Shown piece by piece: positions 36,532 to 44,818 of a stretch of 64,000 nt of DNA. This stretch comes from Thalassospira lucentensis MCCC 1A00383 = DSM 14000. Its GTDB lineage: Bacteria > Pseudomonadota > Alphaproteobacteria > Rhodospirillales > Thalassospiraceae. The first letter of the stretch is position 1. Each line of letters opens with the position of its first letter. A program made the position numbers and the translations under genes. The notes below the pieces were generated by a model. It was not told the DNA's origin. It saw only the letters and a program-made list of their open reading frames with translations, and ran no database searches. Location of the stretch: positions 186,001 to 250,000 of the forward strand of contig NZ_ATWN01000006.1 in the NCBI RefSeq assembly GCF_000421265.1. Direction: 5' to 3'.

Positions 36532-37388
36532 TGTGCCTGTTCAGCCTGATGCAAAGACGTCGCCAAAGCCCGGATTTCCGATGCCGATGACGGACCAAAC
36601 CCCAAAATCGTCGACGACGACACAGTCAGGACATGACCCTTTTCCACGGCCTTGTTCAGGCCAAGAACCGCATGATTTTTCAATCCGTCAATTCCGCCCA
36701 ACTGATCGATTGTTGATTGGGCGACCAAAACATAATCCGATGTATCTGCGGCAATGATTTCCGATGACACCGGTTTAAAACCGTCAAACGCGGCCATGGT
36801 ATTGCGCCCGCCAATCAAATCGATGATTTCAGCTGCGGTTGTGTTTTTCCCGGCTGAAAGCGGCTTGCCATGACCGACCGCCATCAAGAAAACGATGCTT
36901 GGGTGATCGTTGGTGGCAAGGCTGGCCAGACTGGCAATATCGTCGTTCACCTGTTTGGTCAAAAGGGCCGCTTCATCCTGACGCCCCAAGGCTTCTGCCA
37001 CCATGGCAATCGCATTGGGCAGGTTTTCCATCCGATCAAGCGACGGCAGTTTGACGATCTTGATGCCAAGATCGGTCAGCTCCTGTAACACCGGGTCGGG
37101 ACCGGACTTTTCCACCGCAACAATCAAGTCAGGTTTCAGGCTGATGATGCCCTCTGCTGCCAGTTGGCGCATGTAACCAACTTTGGGTAAACTCGGCACC
37201 GGGTCTGGCCGCGTACTTGTGGTATCGGTCGCAATCACGCTGCCCCCGGCGCCAAGGGCAAAGACAATCTCGGTCGCAGGTGCGCCCACCGTGATCACGC
37301 GTTGGGGCTGCTCAGCCGAAAATGCCGGCAGGCACAAGCCAATCAACCCGATGACGGCCAGCGTAAATCCAAAAATCGCGCGCATCAT
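36528..37388 (-). CDS. hmuT: Periplasmic haemin-binding protein
   Basis: The 286-residue protein has a signal peptide (MMRAIFGFTLAVIGLIGLCLPAFSAEQ, cleavage near residue 25) and a class III substrate-binding fold: RVITVGAPATEIVFALGAGGSVIATD, the VGYMRQLAAEGIISLKPDLIVA segment with the likely haem-binding Tyr, and SAGKNTTAAEIIDLIGG. It delivers haem to HmuUV. Its start codon directly abuts the hmuS stop. An alternative ATG one codon later is equally possible. Confidence 0.95.
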   Translation of the reverse strand: MMRAIFGFTLAVIGLIGLCLPAFSAEQPQRVITVGAPATEIVFALGAGGSVIATDTTSTRPDPVPSLPKVGYMRQLAAEGIISLKPDLIVAVEKSGPDPVLQELTDLGIKIVKLPSLDRMENLPNAIAMVAEALGRQDEAALLTKQVNDDIASLASLATNDHPSIVFLMAVGHGKPLSAGKNTTAAEIIDLIGGRNTMAAFDGFKPVSSEIIAADTSDYVLVAQSTIDQLGGIDGLKNHAVLGLNKAVEKGHVLTVSSSTILGFGPSSASEIRALATSLHQAEQAQ

Positions 37389-38462
37389 TTACTCCGCCAC
37401 TTTGGCCGCTGCTGATGAATAGCGCGGCAGGCCTTCGGCCAGTTTTTGCCAATCGGGATTTTCCGGGTCCTTGGGTTTGCGCTCACCACAGAAAATCACG
37501 AAATTGTTTAGCTCTGCGTCATAAAGCTCGACCGTGGTCACCTGACCTTCGCGGATCGGTTTGCGCACGATCCAGGCTTGCGCAATCAAATCCATCCGCA
37601 AATGCAGGGTAAAACTCGGATCCATGATGTTGATCCAGTCGCCCATTTCACGAATGGTATTGATCGGACCGGTATGGATTTGAATGGCACCACTGTTACC
37701 GACAAACACCATGATCGAAAGGTCGCTTTTGGCAGCCGTTTCCAAAAGCGTTTTAAGCGCGTCATTGCTCAGCCGTTCGGCGAATTCTTCGCCAACCAGT
37801 CGCAAGCCCTGCTGACGGTCAACATTGAAATCTTTCAACAAACCATGGAACTGATGGACATCGGTCATGCGGCGCCAATGGGCACGCAAGTTTTCGACAT
37901 CAACATCCCCATCCTTGCGGGTTACGGGCTTGGGCAAGGGTGGCAGGACCTCAATACCCGGTGTTTGGTTTTTGGCCTTAAAATCGGCAATCAGGGTGTC
38001 ATAGGCAGCTTCATTGGAATGACCGGTCAAAAAGACTTTGTGAATGGCCGTGCCATCGTGATCAAAGAACTGGAAACTGCGCCGACGCCCCGCCCGCGGA
38101 TTGTGGGTTTCCACCGCAAATCCATGCCCCCAACGCCCCAGAAACAGGCGCAGGTCAATATCACCATTGAGCACAAGACCCATTTCACCGTTGATGCTGA
38201 CCTTGCCAAACGTGCCGGTTTTTTCATGCACGACATTGACGTTGCGGGTGAGTATCTTGACCTCGCCCAGTTCTTCCAGCCGGGAAATCAGATCACCCCA
38301 GTCCGCATCAAGACGCGTAACGTTCTGCCCAATGCCTGCGGCAACCAGTTCACCCTCGGTCAAACCAAGTTCGGCGGCAATATCGACGGCATAGCCTTTT
38401 GCCTCACCGGCAGAGAATGCCGACCAGGCTTCATCGGCTGTTTTAAAATTGTTTTGTGTCAT
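37389..38462 (-). CDS. hmuS: Haemin-degrading factor, HemS/ChuS/HmuS family
   Basis: The 357-residue cytoplasmic protein contains two related HemS domains (about residues 40-170 and 215-345), seen as VHEKTGTFGKVSINGEMGLVLNGDIDLRLFLGRWGHGFAVE and VGNSGAIQIHTGPINTIREMGDWINIMDPSFTLHLRMD. It binds incoming haem and, in relatives, opens it or hands it on. It lies between the receptor gene and hmuT. TTTAAGGAGG upstream is a strong ribosome-binding site placed right after an intercistronic hairpin. Confidence 0.94.
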   Translation of the reverse strand: MTQNNFKTADEAWSAFSAGEAKGYAVDIAAELGLTEGELVAAGIGQNVTRLDADWGDLISRLEELGEVKILTRNVNVVHEKTGTFGKVSINGEMGLVLNGDIDLRLFLGRWGHGFAVETHNPRAGRRRSFQFFDHDGTAIHKVFLTGHSNEAAYDTLIADFKAKNQTPGIEVLPPLPKPVTRKDGDVDVENLRAHWRRMTDVHQFHGLLKDFNVDRQQGLRLVGEEFAERLSNDALKTLLETAAKSDLSIMVFVGNSGAIQIHTGPINTIREMGDWINIMDPSFTLHLRMDLIAQAWIVRKPIREGQVTTVELYDAELNNFVIFCGERKPKDPENPDWQKLAEGLPRYSSAAAKVAE

Positions 38463-38484
38463 GGCGTTTAAGACCCTCCTTAAA

Positions 38485-38517
38485 GATCAGACGATGCAGA
38501 GGCGGCATCGTCTGATC
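38485..38517 (-). repeat. Perfect hairpin between the haem receptor and hmuS
   Basis: GATCAGACGATGC and GCATCGTCTGATC form a perfect 13-bp stem with a seven-base loop. It lies between the receptor stop (38526) and the hmuS ribosome-binding site. There is no long T run, so an mRNA-processing or partial-termination element is more likely than a full terminator. Confidence 0.85.
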
Positions 38518-38525
38518 GGCGGTGA

Positions 38526-40592
38526 TTAGAATTTCATGCTTGCGGAAATTTTGACGTTGCGGCCCGGCTCATACAGGGTCGCGGCACTGGTGCGATATTT
38601 CTGATCGAGGATGTTATCCACACCGAAATTAACAGTCAGACCGTTGACGACCTCATCCGCATGCCAATTGGCAAACAGATCAAACGTCGCATAGCCATCG
38701 CGCTCATCTTCGTCGTCGGGAACACGGTTTTGTGCGTCAACCATATTGGCACGACCACCAACTTCGACACCCTCGTCAACAAACCGGTAGCCACCGGAAA
38801 CCGAAACCTTATCGCCAGAAATATTGGACAGATATTCACCGGTTCGCGCGTTTTCGCCACGAATACGGGCTGCGGCAAGACCCGCAAAAACAACACCGGT
38901 GTCATAGGTCAGCTCGGCCTCAAAGCCCTTGATTTCGGCTTCTGGCAAGTTGCTGCTGGTTGTCGTGCCCCCGGCAATGTCGGTCGACTGTTCGATGTAA
39001 TCTTCGACCTTGTTGCGGAAGTACGAAACCTTTGCCCGCACGGCATCGCCGCCAACGATCAGGTCATCTGTCTTGAAGTTTGTGCCAAATTCCCACGTTT
39101 TCGCCGTTTCGGCATCAAGGTTCGGGTTCGGGACAAAGAAGTTGTTATTGCCCGGCCCCATCGAGAAATGGAGCCCGTCATTATAAAGCTGATTGAGCGT
39201 CGGGGCGTTAAAGGCTTCGGCATAGCTGACATAAGGCTGCATCCAGCTTGTCACCTGATAACTGGCCGAGAAGCGTGGGGAAACGGCCTGATCGGTACGG
39301 TCTTCCTGTCCATCTGCCGAAAGATCAAAGGAATCAAACCGGACCCCTGCCCCGAGTTCGAGGCGCTCGGTCACCGCATAGGTGTTGTCGATGTAAACGC
39401 CTGAAATCAGCATTTCCGCATCCGGGAACCAACCCGGTGTTGGCTCCCCATCCCGGCGCCCTTCCTGACTGTCGCGGAAAACCTCGCCGCCGACCGTTGT
39501 GAAAAGCTCCCCGCCGCCAAGGTCAAAACGGACGGTGTTGCTGCCTTCCAGACCAACTGTCTGAAGTTCCCGCCGATCATCGCGACCATCACTGATGCGG
39601 ACTTCATGGATGTCGTTGTCCATGCCATACAGCCGGACTTCTGCATCGACCCAGTCATTGGCACTGTCATCGTATTCATACCCAACAACAGCCGTGGTCT
39701 GCGTACTTTCGCGGTCCGTCAGATTGGAGGTGCTGGTACCATCAGGTGCGGACGGTAATTCATGATCATCGCTATATCTTTGAAGCGATAGGGTCAGGCG
39801 ACTGACGTCATTGATATCAAGCCCGGCCTTGAATAACCCATTGATGTAATCATCGTCGGTATAGGGTTGTTCTTCGCCGTTACCGGCCTCGAAATCATCG
39901 GTGTTCTTGCGCGTCACACTGACAAGAATGTCGGAATTGTCGGTCGGGCGACCATAGGCCATGCCGTTCCATGTCATCCCGTGATCCACAGAGGTATAAC
40001 CAGCTTTGACGCGCGCACCGATGTTTTGACCGGGTTCAAGCATGTCGTTGGCATCGACTGTTGTTAAAGCCAGCACACCGCCAAGTGCGCCCGTCCCCTG
40101 CATGGTCGATGCCGGACCGCGATACACCTCAACCTGCTTTACGACCTCAGGATCAATAAACAGACCGCCCTTGTGCCCGACATTCAGGTTTGCCCGCGCC
40201 CCATCGACGCGGATGACAACCCGATTGTCTGTCAGACCACGAATGATCGGCATCTGAACTGTGCTGCGCGGACCACCAGAGACCTCGACACCGGGCATCC
40301 CGCGCAGGATATCGCCAAGATTGTCTGGCTGACGGCGTTGGAGTTCTTCCTGATCGACAATGGAAATCGATGCCGGGGCATCAATCACCGATGTGCCTGT
40401 TTTGCTGGCCGTGACCGAAATCGCATCCAGCACAATTGTCCGTTCCGACACAGGTTGCGCCGCGTCATCGGATGTCTGATCGGTGGTTGTTTTTGGTGTT
40501 TCGTCGGTGGCGTCCTGTGCGTGTGCTGAAACGCAAAGCGCAAGCATGGATACCGTCGCCATAAGCAGGCGCGCAGAAGTCGTTCGAACCAT
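38526..40592 (-). CDS. hmuR: TonB-dependent haem/haemoglobin outer membrane receptor
   Basis: The 688-residue protein has a signal peptide (cleavage after AHAQ, residue 26), a TonB box-like region, a plug domain (APASISIVDQEELQRRQPDNLGDILRGMPGVEV, about 75-190) and a 22-strand barrel ending NVKISASMKF. The NPNL box of haem receptors is present (FFVPNPNLDAETAKTWEFG, about residues 485-503). The preceding FRAP-like box reads FNAP near 460, with a His in GLHFS between them as in known haem receptors. It is downstream of hemP and upstream of the haem ABC genes. An AGGGGAAC precedes the ATG. Confidence 0.94.
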   Translation of the reverse strand: MVRTTSARLLMATVSMLALCVSAHAQDATDETPKTTTDQTSDDAAQPVSERTIVLDAISVTASKTGTSVIDAPASISIVDQEELQRRQPDNLGDILRGMPGVEVSGGPRSTVQMPIIRGLTDNRVVIRVDGARANLNVGHKGGLFIDPEVVKQVEVYRGPASTMQGTGALGGVLALTTVDANDMLEPGQNIGARVKAGYTSVDHGMTWNGMAYGRPTDNSDILVSVTRKNTDDFEAGNGEEQPYTDDDYINGLFKAGLDINDVSRLTLSLQRYSDDHELPSAPDGTSTSNLTDRESTQTTAVVGYEYDDSANDWVDAEVRLYGMDNDIHEVRISDGRDDRRELQTVGLEGSNTVRFDLGGGELFTTVGGEVFRDSQEGRRDGEPTPGWFPDAEMLISGVYIDNTYAVTERLELGAGVRFDSFDLSADGQEDRTDQAVSPRFSASYQVTSWMQPYVSYAEAFNAPTLNQLYNDGLHFSMGPGNNNFFVPNPNLDAETAKTWEFGTNFKTDDLIVGGDAVRAKVSYFRNKVEDYIEQSTDIAGGTTTSSNLPEAEIKGFEAELTYDTGVVFAGLAAARIRGENARTGEYLSNISGDKVSVSGGYRFVDEGVEVGGRANMVDAQNRVPDDEDERDGYATFDLFANWHADEVVNGLTVNFGVDNILDQKYRTSAATLYEPGRNVKISASMKF

Positions 40593-40627
40593 GATGTTCC
40601 CCTGTAAGGCAGCTTTGGACCATTTAT

Positions 40628-40643
40628 TGGCTGGCTGGCTGGC
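40628..40643. repeat. Tetranucleotide repeat (TGGC)4 in the receptor leader
   Basis: Four uninterrupted TGGC units, followed 20-30 bp later by a partial copy, lie 36-51 bp upstream of the receptor start, between hemP and hmuR. Confidence 0.9.
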
Positions 40644-40712
40644 TTGTGCAGGGCACTGGCGCGCTGGCTGGCGGAAGGCGTGATGTGAGAAGGATTGCGT
40701 CGACTGACGCTG

Positions 40713-40880
40713 TTATTTCGTAAGGATCAGTTTGTTATTCGATGTCAGGCGCAGGTGATATTCATCCCCCTGATGAATAATGATAATTTCCCGATCATCC
40801 CCCATCAACTCGCTGACTTGCATGTATTTGACCGCGCCGGATTTGTCGTCTCTTGACGGTCTGGCTGCGATGTGGGGCAT
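40713..40880 (-). CDS. hemP: Haemin uptake protein HemP
   Basis: The 55-residue protein MPHIAARPSRDDKSG... has the HemP core VSELMGDDREIIIIHQGDEYHLRLTSNNKLILTK, in which the last 30 residues are nearly invariant in the family. HemP is small, soluble and needed for haem uptake; in some proteobacteria it activates the receptor gene. The ATG at 40880 has AAGGAG eight bases upstream. A longer frame to 41000 would run through the promoter and is rejected. It leads the haem operon behind a Fur/Irr-like palindrome. Confidence 0.95.
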   Translation of the reverse strand: MPHIAARPSRDDKSGAVKYMQVSELMGDDREIIIIHQGDEYHLRLTSNNKLILTK

Positions 40881-40902
40881 CGCAAACTCCTTGTTTGTTT
40901 CT

Positions 40903-40927
40903 AATGTAATTGATAATGATTTGCATT
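40903..40927. promoter_or_regulatory. Fur/Irr-like iron-responsive operator of hemP
   Basis: AATG-TAATTGATAATGATTTG-CATT is an imperfect 25-bp palindrome containing GATAATGAT, matching half or more of the Fur consensus GATAATGATAATCATTATC. It lies 23-47 bp upstream of hemP, where it would block the promoter under iron-replete conditions. Confidence 0.7.
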
Positions 40928-40985
40928 CTATATGCCTGTTGCGAATGCAAGTCAAGAACACCTTGTGATGATTGTCACACACATC

Positions 40986-41026
40986 AAAACACCCCGGCAT
41001 GAGGCCAATTCATGCCGGGGTGTTTT
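40986..41026 (-). terminator. Intrinsic terminator of the CynX-like gene
   Basis: A perfect 17-bp stem (40986-41002 with 41110-type symmetry ending at 41026: AAAACACCCCGGCATGA / TCATGCCGGGGTGTTTT) with a seven-base loop ends in AAAA/TTTT on either side. It separates the MFS gene from hemP. Confidence 0.93.
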
Positions 41027-41051
41027 ATCTCTGGTCACGCAGTGCGCGGTT

Positions 41052-42278
41052 TTATTCTCCGCCAATTTTCTCAGGCGATCCGGCACGCATGGCGGCACAT
41101 ATCTGGATCGCAACCACGACAAACAGGAAGTACAGGGCAACCTGCCAATCGCCCAAAAGATCATGCAGCGCCCCGAACAAAACCGGACCAATGGCCGCAA
41201 ACAAATAACCGACCGACTGGGCCATGCCGGAAAGACGGGCCGAGGTTTGCGGGTCCGCCCCGCGCATCCCAACCAGGGTCAGGGCAATACTGATCATGCT
41301 GCCCTGACCAAGGCCAAGACAGACCGCCCAAAGATACGGAAGTTCCGTCGTGGCAAAGACAAAGCCGGGCACCGCAATGATCAAGGGGATGTGCAGGCAC
41401 AACATCGCCAGTTTTTTATTGCGGAATTTTGAATAGATCAGCGGGGCGGCAAAGGCGGCCGGAATGCCAAACACGTTAAACAAAGTCAGAAGCGTTGCGG
41501 CTTCGGCCTCGGAAATACCGCTGTCGATGAAGACCTTGGCCACCCACGCAGTGCCAGTGTAAAACATCAACGACTGACACCCGAAAAACAGTGCCAGCCA
41601 CCAGGCTTCGACATTTTTCCACAGCGATATTTTGACCAGAGATGCCGGCGCAACCGCCTTATGGCGATAACGCAACATCGGCAGCCAACAGATAAAGGCA
41701 ATCGCGGCAAACACCGCCCAGATACCAAGTGACCAGCGCCAATCCCCATCGGCCGCATTGCGGATCGGAATGGAAATAAACGCCGCAACCGTGGCCCCGG
41801 TTGACATGGTAAACGTGTAAAGTGCTGTCACCAGTGCCACACGGGTCGGAAAGCTGCGCCGCACCAACGACGGGGTCAGAACATTCAAAACGGCAATCGC
41901 CGCCCCCAAAATGATCGTGCCAACCACCATGATGTCATAGGCACCACTGGCGCGCAGCCCCTGCCCGACGGCAATGAAAAACAGCATCGCAAGCAAGGTC
42001 GCCTCAAGCCCGAATTTTTGCCCCAGCCGGGGGGCAAAAATCGACAAAACCCCGAAACTCAACACCGGCAAGGTCGTTAACAGACCAAGCTGGGTTCCCG
42101 AAAGGGCAAGGTCGGTTCCAATAATCTCGGCCAGCGGGCCAAGACCGACAATGCTGCCGCGCATATTGGCTGCCAGAAGCAGGATCGCGATCAAAAACCC
42201 GATATGGGCACCAAGGCGATGAAACCCGCGCCCGGCATTATTTTGCGGTTCATCCGTGGGGGCAGTTTTGTCAGTCAT
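41052..42278 (-). CDS. CynX/NimT-family MFS transporter
   Basis: The 408-residue protein has about 12 transmembrane helices and the CynX-type N-terminal segment LLLAANMRGSIVGLGPLAEIIGTDLALSGTQLGLLTTLPVLSFGVLSIFAP. Members export or import small anions such as cyanate or confer nitroimidazole resistance; the substrate here is unknown. No cyanase or carbonic anhydrase gene is adjacent, which argues against a cyanate role. It ends in a strong terminator and appears monocistronic. Confidence 0.9.
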   Translation of the reverse strand: MTDKTAPTDEPQNNAGRGFHRLGAHIGFLIAILLLAANMRGSIVGLGPLAEIIGTDLALSGTQLGLLTTLPVLSFGVLSIFAPRLGQKFGLEATLLAMLFFIAVGQGLRASGAYDIMVVGTIILGAAIAVLNVLTPSLVRRSFPTRVALVTALYTFTMSTGATVAAFISIPIRNAADGDWRWSLGIWAVFAAIAFICWLPMLRYRHKAVAPASLVKISLWKNVEAWWLALFFGCQSLMFYTGTAWVAKVFIDSGISEAEAATLLTLFNVFGIPAAFAAPLIYSKFRNKKLAMLCLHIPLIIAVPGFVFATTELPYLWAVCLGLGQGSMISIALTLVGMRGADPQTSARLSGMAQSVGYLFAAIGPVLFGALHDLLGDWQVALYFLFVVVAIQICAAMRAGSPEKIGGE

Positions 42279-42718
42279 CGGGGGGCTCCGTCTGGATCAG
42301 GGATGATCCGGGTAAGGTCGAAGGGTGGCGCGCATGACCATACTGGCTTGCACAGATTGAATGCAACAGGTTCTGGAAACGGTCTTGGCAATGGTCTTGA
42401 CCCTGAGGTCTGAGCCGAATGCGCTGTGCGTTAAATCTGATCGATTGTGCCGACGTGAGTTTTCTGTGACCCAAGATTCCTTGCATCGTCTGTCTCCCTG
42501 AGATGCGGCCAAACGCAAAAAACCCGCAAAACATGATGTCTTGCGGGGTGCGGTGCAGGCGGTTTTGTCCTGTTGATTTGTCCCTTATGTCACAAATAAA
42601 AGAACAAATCAAGAACTTTTGGAAATTTTAGCATCACCGCGCCGGGGACGGGAACAGAAACAGCGTGATATCAGCGCCTCAAGGCCCTGCATCATGGTCC
42701 CTGCATCAGGCATGGAGC
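42279..42718. other. Intergenic region between LysE-type and CynX-like genes
   Basis: This 440-bp gap between two minus-strand genes holds a terminator-like hairpin at 42517-42547, far (170 bp) from the LysE-type stop. Short frames on both strands have no recognisable motif. The stretch between 42612 and 42548 on the minus strand could hold a short transcript ending at that hairpin, but no firm promoter is seen. The remainder should contain the CynX-like promoter. Confidence 0.45.
42517..42547 (-). terminator. Terminator-like hairpin
   Basis: On the minus strand CCCGCAA-N11-TTGCGGG is followed directly by TTTTTT. It could end the LysE-type transcript or a small RNA. Confidence 0.7.
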
Positions 42719-43348
42719 TTATAAAACCACCCCCCACAGAACACGCAGGGCAACGACAACAAACAAAACCGCGATGATGCGTTCAATCCATGCGGCATGG
42801 TCGCGCAACCATGGCAGAACCGCGCCATGCGAAAGCCCGATCGCCACCAGACAGTACCAGCCCGCATCAATCGCCGCAGCGGTGAATGCCAGCAGGAACT
42901 TGCCGCCCCATTCAAATTCCGGCGAGACAAACTGACTAAACAGGGCGAGGAAAAACAGCGCGATTTTGGGATTGAGAAACGCGATCATGAACCCGTCGCG
43001 TGCGGCCTGCATGACCGACCCGGATAGTTGACCGGCCCCATCGACGTTAAACTTTTCCCCTGATCCGGCCGCACGCCATGCCTTGATGGCAAGCCAGATC
43101 AGATATAGCGCGCCGAGAATGCTGACCGCATTGTGAAACACCGGCACGGTTTGAAACAGGATACCAAGGCCGGTCATGGTGATGACGGCATAAAACCCGA
43201 TGCCCACCCCATGGGCCAGCGCACAGGCAAAACCGGCTTGTCGCGATTGCCCCACCGAATAGCGCAACACAACCGCAAGGCTCGGCCCCGGTGTCATTGC
43301 CCCCAGAACACAGATGGTTGCAACCGACAACCACGCCGCAAAGCTCAT
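42719..43348 (-). CDS. LysE/RhtB-family amino-acid exporter
   Basis: The 209-residue protein has six hydrophobic segments and the family N-terminus WLSVATICVLGAMTPGPSLAVVLRYSVGQSRQAGFACALAHGVG, plus FLNPKIALFFLALFSQFV. It should export an amino acid or homoserine-lactone-like compound across the inner membrane; the substrate is unknown. ATG 43348 with AAGGA upstream is preferred over the frame extension to 43375. Confidence 0.9.
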   Translation of the reverse strand: MSFAAWLSVATICVLGAMTPGPSLAVVLRYSVGQSRQAGFACALAHGVGIGFYAVITMTGLGILFQTVPVFHNAVSILGALYLIWLAIKAWRAAGSGEKFNVDGAGQLSGSVMQAARDGFMIAFLNPKIALFFLALFSQFVSPEFEWGGKFLLAFTAAAIDAGWYCLVAIGLSHGAVLPWLRDHAAWIERIIAVLFVVVALRVLWGVVL

Positions 43349-43750
43349 GACGTTTCCTTTAAATGGTGCGGGCACTTTGTCCCGCGATGTATCGCGACGT
43401 TCTGTCAGCTTTAATTGACCGCAAAGCTATCTTTTTGGCTGAACCGTTTCAACGGAAATGAAGCGCCGGATCATGCATAAGCATGTCCCCCTGTCATCGA
43501 CTGTAAAACAGGGTTCAAAGTGTTGCTTTGACAATCAAAACGCCCTTTTACGCGGCACATTTGACGTTTCATGCATCTGGCCCCATCGGCTTTTCCCTAA
43601 AAAATTTGCCAATTCAAACACTTGATGTGTCTTGCCTTTGGATCGCCTTATCTGCCCGATTTTCCGCGCAAAGGCGCCCAACCCTGTTCCCAATTCTGGT
43701 TCAGCCTGTCGCAATGACACGGGTTAAAACAAACGGGAAGGGTATCGAAA
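43349..43750. other. Divergent intergenic region
   Basis: This region of about 400 bp lies between the LysE-type gene and the glycine-zipper lipoprotein. Small inverted repeats occur at 43383-43396 (CGCGAT-GT-ATCGCG) and near 43444 (CCGTT-TC-AACGG). A TTGACA hexamer at 43528-43533 could be a -35 element for the lipoprotein, but no good -10 follows at 17 bp. No credible coding sequence was found. Confidence 0.45.
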
Positions 43751-43984
43751 ATGCGACAGGCAGCCATGATTGTCGTCCTTGCAGGTGCGCTGGGCCTTTC
43801 GGGCTGTAGCGGCCTGAATGACCGTAATCAGAAAATGCTAAGCGGTGCGGCCATTGGTGCGGGTGTCGGTGCGGTCGGAACCGTGCTTACCGGCGGGTGT
43901 GTTACCTGCGGCACGGTGATTGGCGGGGCGGTCGGCACAGGTGTCGGTTACATCATGCATGAAAACGAAGAGGCCCGAAAATGA
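43751..43984 (+). CDS. Glycine-zipper lipoprotein
   Basis: This 77-residue protein has a lipoprotein signal with lipobox LSGC (Cys19) and a mature part dominated by a glycine zipper (GAAIGAGVGAVGTVLTGG...GTVIGGAVGTGVGYI) that should form a membrane-inserting hairpin. Two extra cysteines (GGCVTCG) lie in the turn. It is probably anchored in the outer membrane and structural. It overlaps the next gene by ATGA. The GGAAGGG upstream supports the start. Confidence 0.8.
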   Translation: MRQAAMIVVLAGALGLSGCSGLNDRNQKMLSGAAIGAGVGAVGTVLTGGCVTCGTVIGGAVGTGVGYIMHENEEARK

Positions 43985-44586
43985 TCAAGAAGATCATTCT
44001 GGTGGCAACAGCCATAAGTCTCTCGGCACCGGTCGCCATGCCCTCAACGGCGAAAGCCGACCCGCCACCTTGGGCTCCTGCGCACGGGTATCGTGACAAG
44101 CATGCCTCAAAGCATGGCCATAAGCGGCACTATGACCGTGATTATCGCACGAGCCGGGGGGATTTGTTTGTTCCGGACGGCAATTTCCTGCGCTGTAACC
44201 GCGATGTGATTGGCGCGATTGTTGGCGGGGGTGCTGGCACCGCACTCGGATCAACTATTGGTAAGGGTGATGGACGGGATGCCGCAATGATTGGCGGCGC
44301 CATTCTTGGCCTATTGGGTGGGTATGCCCTTGGTCAGAACCTTGATCAGGCCGACAGTGCCTGTACCGGTTATGCCCTGAAGCAGGTTCCAGACGGGCAA
44401 TCGGTCCATTGGCGCAATCCGGAGTCGGGCCAACCATATCAGATGGTCCCGCAACGCAGCTGGGAAACCAGCGAAGGCCGTTATTGCCGCGAATATACCG
44501 CGACCACCGTCATCAGCGGAAAACGACAGGAAAGCTATGGCACGGCCTGTATGCAGCCTGATGGATCGTGGCAGATCGTCTCGTAA
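43981..44586 (+). CDS. Exported glycine-zipper 2TM / 17-kDa surface-antigen-like protein
   Basis: The 201-residue protein has a signal peptide (cleavage after AKA, about residue 26), a His/Arg-rich segment (HGYRDKHASKHGHKRHYDRDYR), a glycine-zipper hairpin (VIGAIVGGGAGTALGSTIGKGDGRDAAMIGGAILGLLGGYALG, about 76-118) and a C-terminal domain with several cysteines (CTGYALKQ...YCREYTATTVISGKRQESYGTACMQPDGSWQIV). The last part matches RT0821/Lpp0805-type surface proteins. It is translationally coupled to the glycine-zipper lipoprotein; an envelope role is likely. Confidence 0.8.
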   Translation: MIKKIILVATAISLSAPVAMPSTAKADPPPWAPAHGYRDKHASKHGHKRHYDRDYRTSRGDLFVPDGNFLRCNRDVIGAIVGGGAGTALGSTIGKGDGRDAAMIGGAILGLLGGYALGQNLDQADSACTGYALKQVPDGQSVHWRNPESGQPYQMVPQRSWETSEGRYCREYTATTVISGKRQESYGTACMQPDGSWQIVS

Positions 44587-44631
44587 TCACGCGGCCCCCT
44601 GATCAGATTACATGACGGCTATTTATGCTTC

Positions 44632-44658
44632 AAAAGCCCGGCAATGCCGGGCTTTTTT
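44632..44658 (+). terminator. Intrinsic terminator of the glycine-zipper pair
   Basis: AAAAGCCCGGC-AAT-GCCGGGCTTTTTT, 46 bp after the stop. Confidence 0.93.
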
Positions 44659-44743
44659 GCATTCCGGGCTGGATGTTTTTCATCTTAAAATTGTTAAATT
44701 TCAAAGCTCTATTCGTTATATTCCTCCCTCTATCGTAATTTGT

Positions 44744-44760
44744 TTTACGTTAACGTCACA
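44744..44760. promoter_or_regulatory. MerR-type operator candidate, site A (SCP2 promoter)
   Basis: A perfect palindrome ACGTTAACGT (44747-44756) lies about 60 bp upstream of the SCP2 gene. The surrounding 17 bp (44744-44760) are the exact reverse complement of 49001-49017 upstream of the merR gene. Confidence 0.75.
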
Positions 44761-44818
44761 TTCCGCTACAGTTGAGCCACAATCATAAAAAAACACCGTC
44801 TTTAAGAGGGAGGCGTTC

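Noticed and set aside
37578-38471. A 297-codon plus-strand frame opposite hmuS
   Set aside because: It is a codon-usage shadow of hmuS without motifs or a ribosome-binding site.
42271-42612. A 113-codon minus-strand frame in the LysE/CynX gap
   Set aside because: Its composition is not protein-like for this genome, it runs through a terminator hairpin and into the next gene start, and no motif is seen.
44747-44756. The ACGTTAACGT palindrome as a random restriction-like sequence
   Set aside because: The identity extends to 17 bp between two copies 4 kb apart, and all good copies lie in promoters of lipid genes, so chance is unlikely.
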